This document shows, piece after piece, positions 1-4,971 of a stretch of DNA of 5,042 nt; position 1 is the first letter of the stretch, and every line of letters starts with the position of its first letter. The DNA lies in NCBI GenBank assembly GCA_017849395.1, contig JAFIHO010000198.1, forward strand, positions 1 through 5,042, read 5' to 3'. The notes beneath the pieces are model-generated. The model searched no databases and was not told the origin of the DNA. It saw nothing but the letters and a program-made list of their open reading frames with translations. Source of the DNA: Hyphomicrobiales bacterium. Its GTDB lineage: Bacteria > Pseudomonadota > Alphaproteobacteria > Micropepsales > Micropepsaceae. The position numbers were made by a program, and so were the translations under genes.

Positions 1-803
1 CGGACCACGGCGGCAGTGCCCTGAATATCCATGCCCAACGTGTTGCCGCCCTTCACAGCAGAGACCAGCCCGTCGCCGATGGCCAGCGGCTCATTCGGCA
101 CGGCCCCGCCAGCGGCTTGCGCGGGGGGAGCGGCTTCCGCCAGCGCCATTTCATAAACCGGCGCATAGGGCTTGCCGTAATAGACCACCCTCCCCCCCAG
201 CAATTCATAGTCGCGCGCCAGCGCACCCCCGCACCACACCATGCGCGGCCCGCGCAACACGCGGATGTCAGGATTGGCGCAGAACATGGTCAGGCCCCGC
301 GCCTTCATCGCCTTCAGCACATCGACATAATCGTCGGGCGTCTCGTTCATGTCGTCCACCAGACCGATGCACAGCGCCACCTGCGCCTCTGCGATGCCGG
401 TGCGCGTCACATCCAATCCCTCGATCATCGGCAAGTCGCGGTCGGGACCGATGTAATAAAGCGGAAGCGTCCCGTTATTGTTGGACGCTCCGGCTCGCGC
501 CTTCGCGTCTGCTGACCGCCGCTCCAGCTCGGCGCGGGTCGCGCCGCCGGAACTCACGATGGCGTCATAACAACCGTCCGGCACGCCATAGGCGGCGCAC
601 TGGGCCGCGACCTCGGCGGGCACGCGCGGCGCATTTGTCAGCATGATGACGGGGCCATACTCGCGGCGGAAACGGGCCAGCGCCTCGGCGGCTTCGGGGA
701 AAACCTTCGTGCCGTCATGCAGCACGCCCCAGACGTCGCAGATCAGCGCGTCATGGCCGGAGGCAATTTCGGAAAGGCCGGAAATCAGGCGGGGGGAAGA
801 CAT
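1..803 (-). CDS. HAD-superfamily class IIA hydrolase (TIGR01459-like), 3' end outside window
   Basis: Predicted cytoplasmic HAD phosphatase; substrate unknown. 267 residues lie in the window and the frame is still open at the left edge. The family usually has about 280-295 residues, so only a short C-terminus is missing. Motif I is DVWGVLHDG with nucleophile Asp23. Trp sits where most HAD phosphatases have the second Asp, as is usual in this family. Motif II is MLTNAPR (Thr56), and motif III is the Lys of YGKPY (Lys211), followed by APVYEMAL. Motif IV begins GDGLVSAV (Asp244) but lacks the second acidic residue. The cap domain lies between motifs II and III. The start is ATG at 803 (MSSPRLISGL); its ribosome site is poor, only GAGG a few bases upstream. 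The gene follows the EAL-protein gene on the same strand after 112 bp. Family assignment is strong; the physiological role is unknown. Confidence 0.9.
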   Translation of the reverse strand, partial: MSSPRLISGLSEIASGHDALICDVWGVLHDGTKVFPEAAEALARFRREYGPVIMLTNAPRVPAEVAAQCAAYGVPDGCYDAIVSSGGATRAELERRSADAKARAGASNNNGTLPLYYIGPDRDLPMIEGLDVTRTGIAEAQVALCIGLVDDMNETPDDYVDVLKAMKARGLTMFCANPDIRVLRGPRMVWCGGALARDYELLGGRVVYYGKPYAPVYEMALAEAAPPAQAAGGAVPNEPLAIGDGLVSAVKGGNTLGMDIQGTAAVV

Positions 804-892
804 GGCCCTCAAGTAGCGAAGCGGCAGGGCAAAAGACAAGTGCCGAACGGGTGACACAGCCCCCCGGACGGGTCAATGCCGCAAATGGCACA

Positions 893-910
893 AGGGCTTG
901 AGGAAGCCCT
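893..910 (-). terminator. Hairpin just after the EAL gene, possible weak terminator
   Basis: On the minus strand AGGGCTT, loop CCTC and AAGCCCT form a perfect 7-bp stem starting a few bases after the EAL-protein stop codon. The following bases (TGTGCCATTTGC) are only mildly T-rich, so intrinsic termination would be inefficient. It may instead protect a 3' end, and read-through into the HAD gene is plausible. Confidence 0.4.
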
Positions 911-915
911 GGCCT

Positions 916-2169
916 TTACGCCGTCTTGCGGAACTGGATCACCGACGCCGGGTCCTGGCTCGCGCCGGCGCGGGCGCCGTCCTCGCGCACCGCGCGCGGC
1001 TCGCCGAACAGATAGCCCTGGGCGAAGTCCACCGCATAGTCCAGCAGTTGCACCACGGTCTTCTCGTCCTCGACATGCTCGGCGATCAGGTTGATTCCGT
1101 GCCGCGCCAGCAGGCGGGTGAAATCCTCCGCCGCCACGTCCGATCCGGTCATGCCGCCGGTCATCAGCCCCGCCTGCACCTTCAGGTGGCGGAAGCCCAG
1201 CCCGCGCAGCTTCGCAAAATCCATCCCCAGGGTCGCGACATGGTCCATCGACAGGGCGAAACCAAGCGCCGCCAGGGCGGCCAGGTTCTTTTCGCCCTGC
1301 GCACCCGCGCGCAGCACCGCATCCTGGTGGAACTCGAAAATGATCTGCCCCGAGAGGTCGCGATTGGCGGCCATATAGTCCAGGAACTGCGGAAAGAATT
1401 CCGCATCCGCCAGCGTATCGCCGGAGATGTTGCAGAAGACGCCGATCTCCTTGCTGCGCTGGGCCAGGCGCCGCACGATCTGTACGCAGCGGAACAGCAG
1501 CAGATTGTCCACCACGCTCATCAGCCCGGCGGACGCGGCGACCGAAATATATTGCGCGGGCATGATGACCACGCCGTCTTCGGAGCGCAGGCGCGACAGC
1601 GCCTCGTAATAGCGCAGCTTGCGCTGGGGCAGGCTGACGATGGGCTGCAGATACAGATCGACCCGGTTCTTCTCCAGCGCGGAGCGGATCATCTCCAGCA
1701 GGCCGCGATGATTTTCCGCCGCCGGCAGCGGCGCGTCTTTCGGAAGCGCCATCGGCTGCGCCGCGCGTTGCAGGCTGTTGCCCGCCAAGTCGCGCATCAG
1801 TCCTTCCAGCATCTTCAGTTCGGAAACGATCTTGCGCTCGCGCTGGCGCGCATTTTCGACAAAGGCATTGTCCAGTTCGTCGATGCGGCTGCGGGTTTCG
1901 CTGATGGTCTGCTCGAATTCCAGGTTGCGCTGGCGCAGCAGCGCCATTTCGCGCGCGGTGACATGCTTGTCGTTGCGGCGGATGACCCAGGCCCAGACCT
2001 GCATGCCCGCCAGGAAGGCCAGCGCGCCGGTCAACATCGCCGCGGGCCAGCCCATGAACAGCGCCAGCGACGCACCCAATGTGGCGCAGCCGAACAGCGC
2101 GGCCAGAACAAGAAGAACTCGCGTCATGGATCGCCCCATGGAGCGCGGCCGGGAAAGGTGCGAAAACAT
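916..2169 (-). CDS. Membrane-anchored degenerate EAL-domain protein, TipF-like
   Basis: 417 residues. Two hydrophobic helices (about 17-38 and 42-63) are followed by a charged probable coiled coil (about 68-128) and an EAL domain (about 155-395). That is the layout of Caulobacter TipF, a c-di-GMP-binding flagellar assembly factor at the new pole. The EAL signature is intact (EALSR, 189-193), as are Gln175 of LQP, Asn247, Glu279, Lys330, Glu364 of IAEHVE and Gln384 of QGYLFG. The DDFGTG loop reads DHVATL: Asp309 remains but the second metal Asp is His310. The second Glu of the ELTE region is Gln282, and the Asp of LKID is Gln332. Phosphodiesterase activity is therefore doubtful, while ligand binding could survive. 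The start is uncertain: Met1 has GGAAG directly against the ATG; Met15 (2127) has a better-placed GGGGCG. EAL assignment is firm; TipF orthology is inferred from architecture. Confidence 0.9.
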   Translation of the reverse strand: MFSHLSRPRSMGRSMTRVLLVLAALFGCATLGASLALFMGWPAAMLTGALAFLAGMQVWAWVIRRNDKHVTAREMALLRQRNLEFEQTISETRSRIDELDNAFVENARQRERKIVSELKMLEGLMRDLAGNSLQRAAQPMALPKDAPLPAAENHRGLLEMIRSALEKNRVDLYLQPIVSLPQRKLRYYEALSRLRSEDGVVIMPAQYISVAASAGLMSVVDNLLLFRCVQIVRRLAQRSKEIGVFCNISGDTLADAEFFPQFLDYMAANRDLSGQIIFEFHQDAVLRAGAQGEKNLAALAALGFALSMDHVATLGMDFAKLRGLGFRHLKVQAGLMTGGMTGSDVAAEDFTRLLARHGINLIAEHVEDEKTVVQLLDYAVDFAQGYLFGEPRAVREDGARAGASQDPASVIQFRKTA

Positions 2170-2219
2170 CTTCCGGAAGCCGCGCGACAGTTGAATGCCA
2201 AACGGGCAAATTCTGCCGC

Positions 2220-2247
2220 GTTATAGTTTCCAGCCTGTTAAGCAAAA
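2220..2247 (-). promoter_or_regulatory. Candidate promoter of the EAL-protein gene
   Basis: On the minus strand TTTTGC (2247-2242), a 16-bp spacer and TATAAC (2225-2220) give a reasonable sigma-70-like -35/-10 pair. Transcription would begin about 45 bp before the 2169 start codon. The -10 is good and the -35 is weak, so this is tentative. Confidence 0.4.
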
Positions 2248-2251
2248 CAGG
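2234..2251. promoter_or_regulatory. Inverted repeat, possible operator
   Basis: CCTGTT and AACAGG form perfect 6-bp arms around AAGCAA. The repeat overlaps the candidate -35 of the EAL-protein gene in the divergent intergenic region, a plausible operator position. No regulator gene is next to it, and arms this short can arise by chance. Confidence 0.3.
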
Positions 2252-2334
2252 GGTTGCGGTTAAGAGCGCGTTTACCTTTGGGCGCAGCTCTGGCCCAAAT
2301 TGGGGCCCGGAAACACAGTGGCAGGACGGGGCCG

Positions 2335-2535
2335 ATGTGGCGGATAATCAAGACGCTGTTTTTGGTAGCCGTGCTTACCCTGGCAGGGTGTGCGATAGGT
2401 TTCATGCTAACCTTCACTATCGCTTGGTCGGTAGAGTCGCCACTTGCGGAATATCTAGAGGGTGCCGTTTGCTTGCTGCTGATTGCGGCCATTGCATGGG
2501 CCGGCTATCGCTTCTTCCAAACCCAGCAGCCGTAA
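2335..2535 (+). CDS. Small two-helix membrane protein, unknown function
   Basis: 66 residues, family not recognised. Start ATG 2335 is preceded by AGGA at 2323-2326, 8 bp away. An upstream in-frame TTG at 2254 would add an Arg/Ala-rich, unconvincing N-terminus. Two hydrophobic stretches (about 7-31 and 43-61) flank an acidic loop (Glu34, Glu39, Glu42). Arg3 and Lys6 at the start and Arg59 near the end suggest both termini are cytoplasmic. LAGC at 16-19 resembles a lipobox, but hydrophobic sequence continues past Cys19, so a membrane helix is likelier than a lipoprotein anchor. The gene is divergent from the EAL-protein gene, convergent with the glycine-rich gene, and visibly less GC-rich than its neighbours. 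Its expression is inferred from the start site and membrane topology only. Confidence 0.65.
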   Translation: MWRIIKTLFLVAVLTLAGCAIGFMLTFTIAWSVESPLAEYLEGAVCLLLIAAIAWAGYRFFQTQQP

Positions 2536-2606
2536 GTCAGACTGGAACAGTCCCAGGCGCGCGCGGAGCTTGCGCCACGACGCCACATCCGCGCGATACG
2601 GCAATA

Positions 2607-2634
2607 GAAAAAGGCCCCGGCTTTCACCGGGGCC
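2607..2634 (-). terminator. Rho-independent terminator of the large glycine-rich gene
   Basis: On the minus strand GGCCCCGG, loop TGAAAG and CCGGGGCC form an 8-bp all-GC stem followed by TTTTT. It starts about 22 bp after the stop codon at 2657. The other strand lacks a T tract, so it should act on minus-strand transcripts only. Confidence 0.88.
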
Positions 2635-2656
2635 CTCTCACGCTCCACCAAACCTG

Positions 2657-3781
2657 TCAGCGTCCGCGACCGCCGCCATCTCCGCGTCCGCCGCCGCCAA
2701 AGCCGCGACCACCGCCGCCGCCATTGCCGCCGCCGAAACTACGGCCGCCGCCGCCGCTGAAACTGCGTGCGCCTTCACCGCCCCCGCCGCGCCCGCTCCA
2801 GCCGCCGCCACCGCCGCCAAAGCTGCGGCCGCCGCCGTTGAAGCTGCGGGCGCTGTCACCACCGCCGCCGCCACGTCCGCTCCAGCCGCCGCCAAAGCTG
2901 CGGCCGGGGCCGGGATTGGGCGCCGCCTGGGGCGCGCTCGGCTGCTGGGTGCGCAAGCCGCCATCGCCACCGAACCTGCGGCCCGTGAAGCCGGAAGATC
3001 CGTCACCACCGCGATTCATCCAGCGCTTGCCGTCGCCCGGATTGCGGTTGCCGAAATCGCGGCCGCCATTGAACCCCATCTGGGGGGCGGCCTGGTTGCC
3101 GCGTCCACGCCAGTCCTGGCGTCCCGGCGTGTTGTCGCGGAAGCCGCGATTCCATCCGCCATTGTTGTTGCTCCAGTTGCGGCCGCTGTTCCAGTTGCTG
3201 CCGCCATTCCAGTTGCGGTTGCTGTTCCAGACATTGCGGTTGCCATTCCACGCATTGCGGTTGCCGCCGTTCCAGCCGCGATAATAGGCGCTGCCACCGC
3301 CGAACCAGCCGCGATTCTGATAGAATTGCCGTCCCAGCGCCGGGCCGGTGCGATAGCGTCCGGCATTCCACCAGGACGGACGCGGACCGCGCCAGCCGTC
3401 ATAACGCCAGCCGCCGCCGATCCAGTATTGCCGCTGGCCCAGCCAGTCGCGGTAATAGAGCGGTCCGGTGTACCAGATGTCGTTGTAGTAGACCGGCCCG
3501 TACCAGATCGGCAGGTCATAGTAGTTGTCGGGGCAGCCATAATCGTCGCAATAGCCGCCGGTCTGCTGGCATTCGGGCGGCACCGCATCGGGCGGCGTGT
3601 CCCAGTCGATATTCGCGCAGTCGGGCGGCACGTTCGGATCGAACGCATAATTCTGCGCATAGGATGGATCGTAATCGCGGTCGTCGCCTTCGTCGTAATA
3701 TTGCGCATTGGCGGGCGACAGACCGGCGAAGCCGCCAAGGCCCAGCGCCACGATCGCCGCCTTCAAGAGTTTGGTTGTCAT
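2657..3781 (-). CDS. Secreted Gly/Asn/Trp/Arg-rich repeat protein, unknown function
   Basis: 374 residues, of no family I can name. Lys4 and Lys7, a hydrophobic core and ANA before Gln27 form a signal peptide, probably cut after Ala26, so export is expected. The mature protein has four layers. An acidic Tyr/Pro-rich segment carries Cys55, Cys71, Cys78 and Cys83, enough for two disulfides. Next is an aromatic module (96-131) ending in IGGGWRYDGWR. Then comes an Asn/Trp-rich stretch (about 170-214), and finally a Gly/Arg-rich tail of repeats (294-374). GGAG lies 7 bp before ATG 3781, supporting the start. A strong terminator follows, and the upstream gene is separately terminated, so the unit is monocistronic. 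The cysteine and aromatic part recurs in the next gene upstream. The product could be an envelope or surface structural protein; that is inference. The opposite strand has long open frames only because of the GC-rich repeats. Confidence 0.85.
   Translation of the reverse strand: MTTKLLKAAIVALGLGGFAGLSPANAQYYDEGDDRDYDPSYAQNYAFDPNVPPDCANIDWDTPPDAVPPECQQTGGYCDDYGCPDNYYDLPIWYGPVYYNDIWYTGPLYYRDWLGQRQYWIGGGWRYDGWRGPRPSWWNAGRYRTGPALGRQFYQNRGWFGGGSAYYRGWNGGNRNAWNGNRNVWNSNRNWNGGSNWNSGRNWSNNNGGWNRGFRDNTPGRQDWRGRGNQAAPQMGFNGGRDFGNRNPGDGKRWMNRGGDGSSGFTGRRFGGDGGLRTQQPSAPQAAPNPGPGRSFGGGWSGRGGGGGDSARSFNGGGRSFGGGGGGWSGRGGGGEGARSFSGGGGRSFGGGNGGGGGRGFGGGGRGDGGGRGR
2660..2902 (-). repeat. Three tandem Gly-rich coding repeats
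   Basis: The last 81 codons form three units of 25, 28 and 28 residues, each beginning RSFGGG. Units 1 and 2 both continue WSGRGGGG, then a short variable part, then ARSF and a Gly run. Unit 3 is degenerate and Gly/Arg-rich. The DNA repeats too: the plus strand reads GCCGCCAAAGCTGCGGCCG in two places. Copy number may vary by slippage. Confidence 0.75.
3140..3274 (-). repeat. Asn/Trp-rich low-complexity coding repeat
   Basis: Residues 170-214 of the large glycine-rich protein consist of short imperfect repeats of the type NRNxWN (NRNAWN, NRNVWN, then NRNWN and SNWN). In the plus strand this appears as recurring TTGCGGTTGC and TTCCA blocks. It is compositionally distinct from the Gly/Arg tail. 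Confidence 0.65.
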
Positions 3782-3839
3782 CCTTGCGCTCCATTTCCAA
3801 CGCGACTTCTTCGCGTCATGCCCACCACTTTGTTGTTCT

Positions 3840-3861
3840 GCCGCTGAACCCCGCCTGAATA
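3840..3861 (-). promoter_or_regulatory. Upstream element shared by the two secreted-protein genes, copy 1
   Basis: This 22-bp element ends 59 bp before the large gene's ATG. It matches 18 of 22 positions of the element at 4409-4430, including an identical core GCTGAACCC and a downstream TGAA. On the minus strand it shows two TTCA blocks 11 bp apart, the second in GGGTTCAGC. A/T-rich DNA at 3862-3890 lies just upstream, but I could not fit a convincing -35/-10. It may be an operator, promoter part or leader element. Confidence 0.4.
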
Positions 3862-3911
3862 CAAAAAGGCATTATTAAGTTCGCGGTACGCAATCGCGCG
3901 CGCAGCCGCAC

Positions 3912-3946
3912 AAAAAGAAACGGCTCCGGTTGCTGCCGGAGCCGTT
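3912..3946 (-). terminator. Rho-independent terminator of the small glycine-rich gene
   Basis: On the minus strand AACGGCTCCGG, loop CAGCAA and CCGGAGCCGTT form a perfect 11-bp stem followed by TCTTTTT. It lies 22 bp after the stop at 3969 and separates this gene from the larger one downstream. Confidence 0.92.
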
Positions 3947-3968
3947 CCCGTTTGCTCATGCCGTGCGA

Positions 3969-4358
3969 TCAACGCCAGCCGCCGCGGCCGCCGTAACCGC
4001 GACCATAGCCGCCGCGCGGTCCGCCGCCGAAACGGTAGCCGTCACGGCGCCAGCCCCCGCCCAGATAATATTCGCGGTGCCCGCCCCAATAGCGGTAGCG
4101 CGTCGGGCCGTAATACCAGTTGCTGCCCCAGTAGATCGGGCCCCTGTTGTAGAAGCCGTAATTCCACCGGCAGCGGTAGGGATTGTACCAGCGGCTATAG
4201 TAGTCGCACGCGCCGCCGCCATAACCGGGGCCGCCATAATAGCCGTAACCGGGGCCGAACCCGATCCCGACCGACACTTGCGCGCTCGCGGGGGCGGCGG
4301 CGGCAGCGACACCGGCCATCATCAGGGCGCCCAACACGAACTTGGTGATGCTTTTCAT
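3969..4358 (-). CDS. Small secreted Gly/Tyr-rich protein, unknown function
   Basis: 129 residues from the preferred ATG at 4358, which has GGAG 6 bp upstream and begins a clean signal peptide: MKSITKF, a hydrophobic core, ASA, with cleavage likely after Ala26. The frame is open to ATGs at 4370 and 4388, but those would put extra residues before the signal peptide. The mature protein starts with a Gly/Tyr-rich stretch (31-49). Cys51 and Cys63 follow, and then an aromatic module (74-109) ending LGGGWRRDGYR. The end is a Gly/Arg/Tyr-rich tail (GGRGGWR). The module aligns without gaps to residues 96-131 of the downstream large protein, so the two are probably paralogues or share a domain. Similar short Tyr/Gly-rich exported proteins are common among alphaproteobacteria and uncharacterised as far as I know. 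The gene is divergent from groES and has its own terminator. Confidence 0.85.
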   Translation of the reverse strand: MKSITKFVLGALMMAGVAAAAAPASAQVSVGIGFGPGYGYYGGPGYGGGACDYYSRWYNPYRCRWNYGFYNRGPIYWGSNWYYGPTRYRYWGGHREYYLGGGWRRDGYRFGGGPRGGYGRGYGGRGGWR

Positions 4359-4408
4359 CTTGGTCTCCATCCTGCCTACCCCCAACATACGCCGCAGTTT
4401 CTTGGGCA

Positions 4409-4430
4409 GCGGCTGAACCCTGCATGAACA
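4409..4430 (-). promoter_or_regulatory. Upstream element shared by the two secreted-protein genes, copy 2
   Basis: This copy ends 51 bp before the preferred start at 4358. It contains the same GCTGAACCC core and downstream TGAA as the copy at 3840-3861. It overlaps the left arm of the inverted repeat at 4423-4441. Matching sequence and position at both genes suggests common regulation or a joint duplication of gene and upstream region. Confidence 0.4.
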
Positions 4431-4441
4431 ACGCGTTCATG
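4423..4441. promoter_or_regulatory. Inverted repeat between the secreted-protein gene and groES
   Basis: CATGAAC and GTTCATG form perfect 7-bp arms around AACGC, about 65 bp upstream of the small secreted-protein start. Size and symmetry suit a dimeric repressor. It is about 60 bp upstream of the groES -35, so it more likely serves the secreted-protein gene. The cognate regulator is unknown. Confidence 0.45.
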
Positions 4442-4502
4442 TTAACTTTTTCTCCGTCCCCTTCCGTACCGGCAGTCTCGCAAAACAGCGATCTGTCAAC
4501 TC

Positions 4503-4531
4503 TTGACCCGGGCCGGGCGCCTCCCTAAATA
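4503..4531 (+). promoter_or_regulatory. groESL promoter
   Basis: TTGACC (4503-4508), a 17-bp spacer and TAAATA (4526-4531). The context CTTGACC and CCTAAAT also resembles the alphaproteobacterial RpoH (sigma-32) pattern. Transcription would start around 4538, immediately before CIRCE, leaving a leader of about 80 bases. Heat-sigma use is inferred from sequence resemblance. Confidence 0.8.
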
Positions 4532-4545
4532 CCCCGCATTGCGTT

Positions 4546-4572
4546 TTAGCACTCCTGTCATGCGAGTGCTGC
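4546..4572 (+). promoter_or_regulatory. CIRCE operator (HrcA binding site)
   Basis: TTAGCACTC, a 9-bp spacer, then GAGTGCTGC. The left arm matches the CIRCE consensus fully; the right arm matches 7 of 9, ending GC instead of AA. It sits just after the predicted transcription start, where HrcA would repress groESL at normal temperature. hrcA itself is not in the window. Confidence 0.95.
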
Positions 4573-4620
4573 AATGCATGTAAAATTTAACGGAATCAAC
4601 CAGTTACGAGAAGGACTCCC

Positions 4621-4941
4621 ATGAAATTCCGCCCGCTTGGCGACCGCGTTGTCGTCCGCCGCATCAAGGAAGATCAGAAGACCGCCGGGGGAATCATCAT
4701 CCCCGAGACCGCGCAGGAGAAGCCGCAGGAAGGCGAAGTCATCTCCATCGGCCCCGGCGCGATCGACGAGAAGACCGGCAACCGCACCCCGCTGGAAGTG
4801 AAGGCCGGCGACTATGTGCTGTTCGGCAAATGGTCCGGCACCGAAGTGAAGATCGATGGTGAAGAGCTCCTGATCATGAAGGAGAGCGACATCATGGGCG
4901 TGATCGAAGGCAAGAAGGCCGGCGGCAAGAAAGCCGCCTGA
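4621..4941 (+). CDS. groES: Co-chaperonin GroES (Hsp10)
   Basis: The heptameric lid of the GroEL folding chamber, cytoplasmic. 106 residues beginning MKFRPLGDRVVVRR. The mobile loop that contacts GroEL spans about 17-33 and contains GGIIIP. LFGKWSGTEVKIDGE and ESDIMGVIE are typical of alphaproteobacterial GroES. The usual length is about 95-97; most of the excess is a C-terminal GKKAGGKKAA extension rich in Lys and Gly, and there may be one extra residue in the DEKTGNRTP turn. The ribosome site AAGGA is at 4611-4615, 5 bp before the ATG. It is followed after 30 bp by groEL in one operon, controlled by the promoter and CIRCE site upstream. Confidence 0.98.
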   Translation: MKFRPLGDRVVVRRIKEDQKTAGGIIIPETAQEKPQEGEVISIGPGAIDEKTGNRTPLEVKAGDYVLFGKWSGTEVKIDGEELLIMKESDIMGVIEGKKAGGKKAA

Positions 4942-4971
4942 GCCCCGCACAGAATCTAGGAGACAGAAAAC

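Noticed and set aside
809..2245. 478-codon minus-strand frame overlapping the EAL gene, and a 442-codon plus-strand frame at 898-2226
   Set aside because: Both overlap almost the whole EAL gene, which has unmistakable motifs. Their own sequences are Arg/Ala-rich and show no domain.
2292..2307. GGCCC/GGGCC hairpin in the leader of the small membrane gene
   Set aside because: A 5-bp GC stem is expected by chance here, and no regulatory partner structure is visible.
2254..2334. TTG start extending the small membrane protein by 27 residues
   Set aside because: The extension is Arg/Ala-rich, lacks a good ribosome site and would bury the membrane segment. ATG 2335 has AGGA at 8 bp.
2540..2552. 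GACTG-GAA-CAGTC hairpin after the small membrane gene
   Set aside because: Only a 5-bp stem with a 3-base loop and no T tract, not enough to call a terminator.
2079..3284. 401-codon plus-strand frame with long proline runs
   Set aside because: It crosses the antisense side of the EAL gene, the intergenic region and the small membrane gene. The Pro runs are the complement of Gly-rich repeats.
2483..3847. 454-codon Ala/Val/Pro-rich open frame on the plus strand
   Set aside because: It is antisense to the large glycine-rich gene. Gly and Arg codons read backwards as Ala and Pro codons; composition is extreme and no domain is visible.
3930..4427. 165-codon Ala-rich plus-strand frame
   Set aside because: Antisense to the small secreted protein, which has a signal peptide, ribosome site and terminator.
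4414..4436. GAAC-N16-GTT on the minus strand, resembling an EcfG stress-sigma promoter
   Set aside because: The leading GG is TG and the spacing is about one base short of the usual pattern.
4494..4499. Perfect TTGACA on the minus strand as -35 for the small secreted-protein gene
   Set aside because: No acceptable -10 occurs 16-18 bp downstream.
4558..4950. 130-codon minus-strand frame
   Set aside because: Antisense to groES, an artefact of conserved GC-rich coding sequence.
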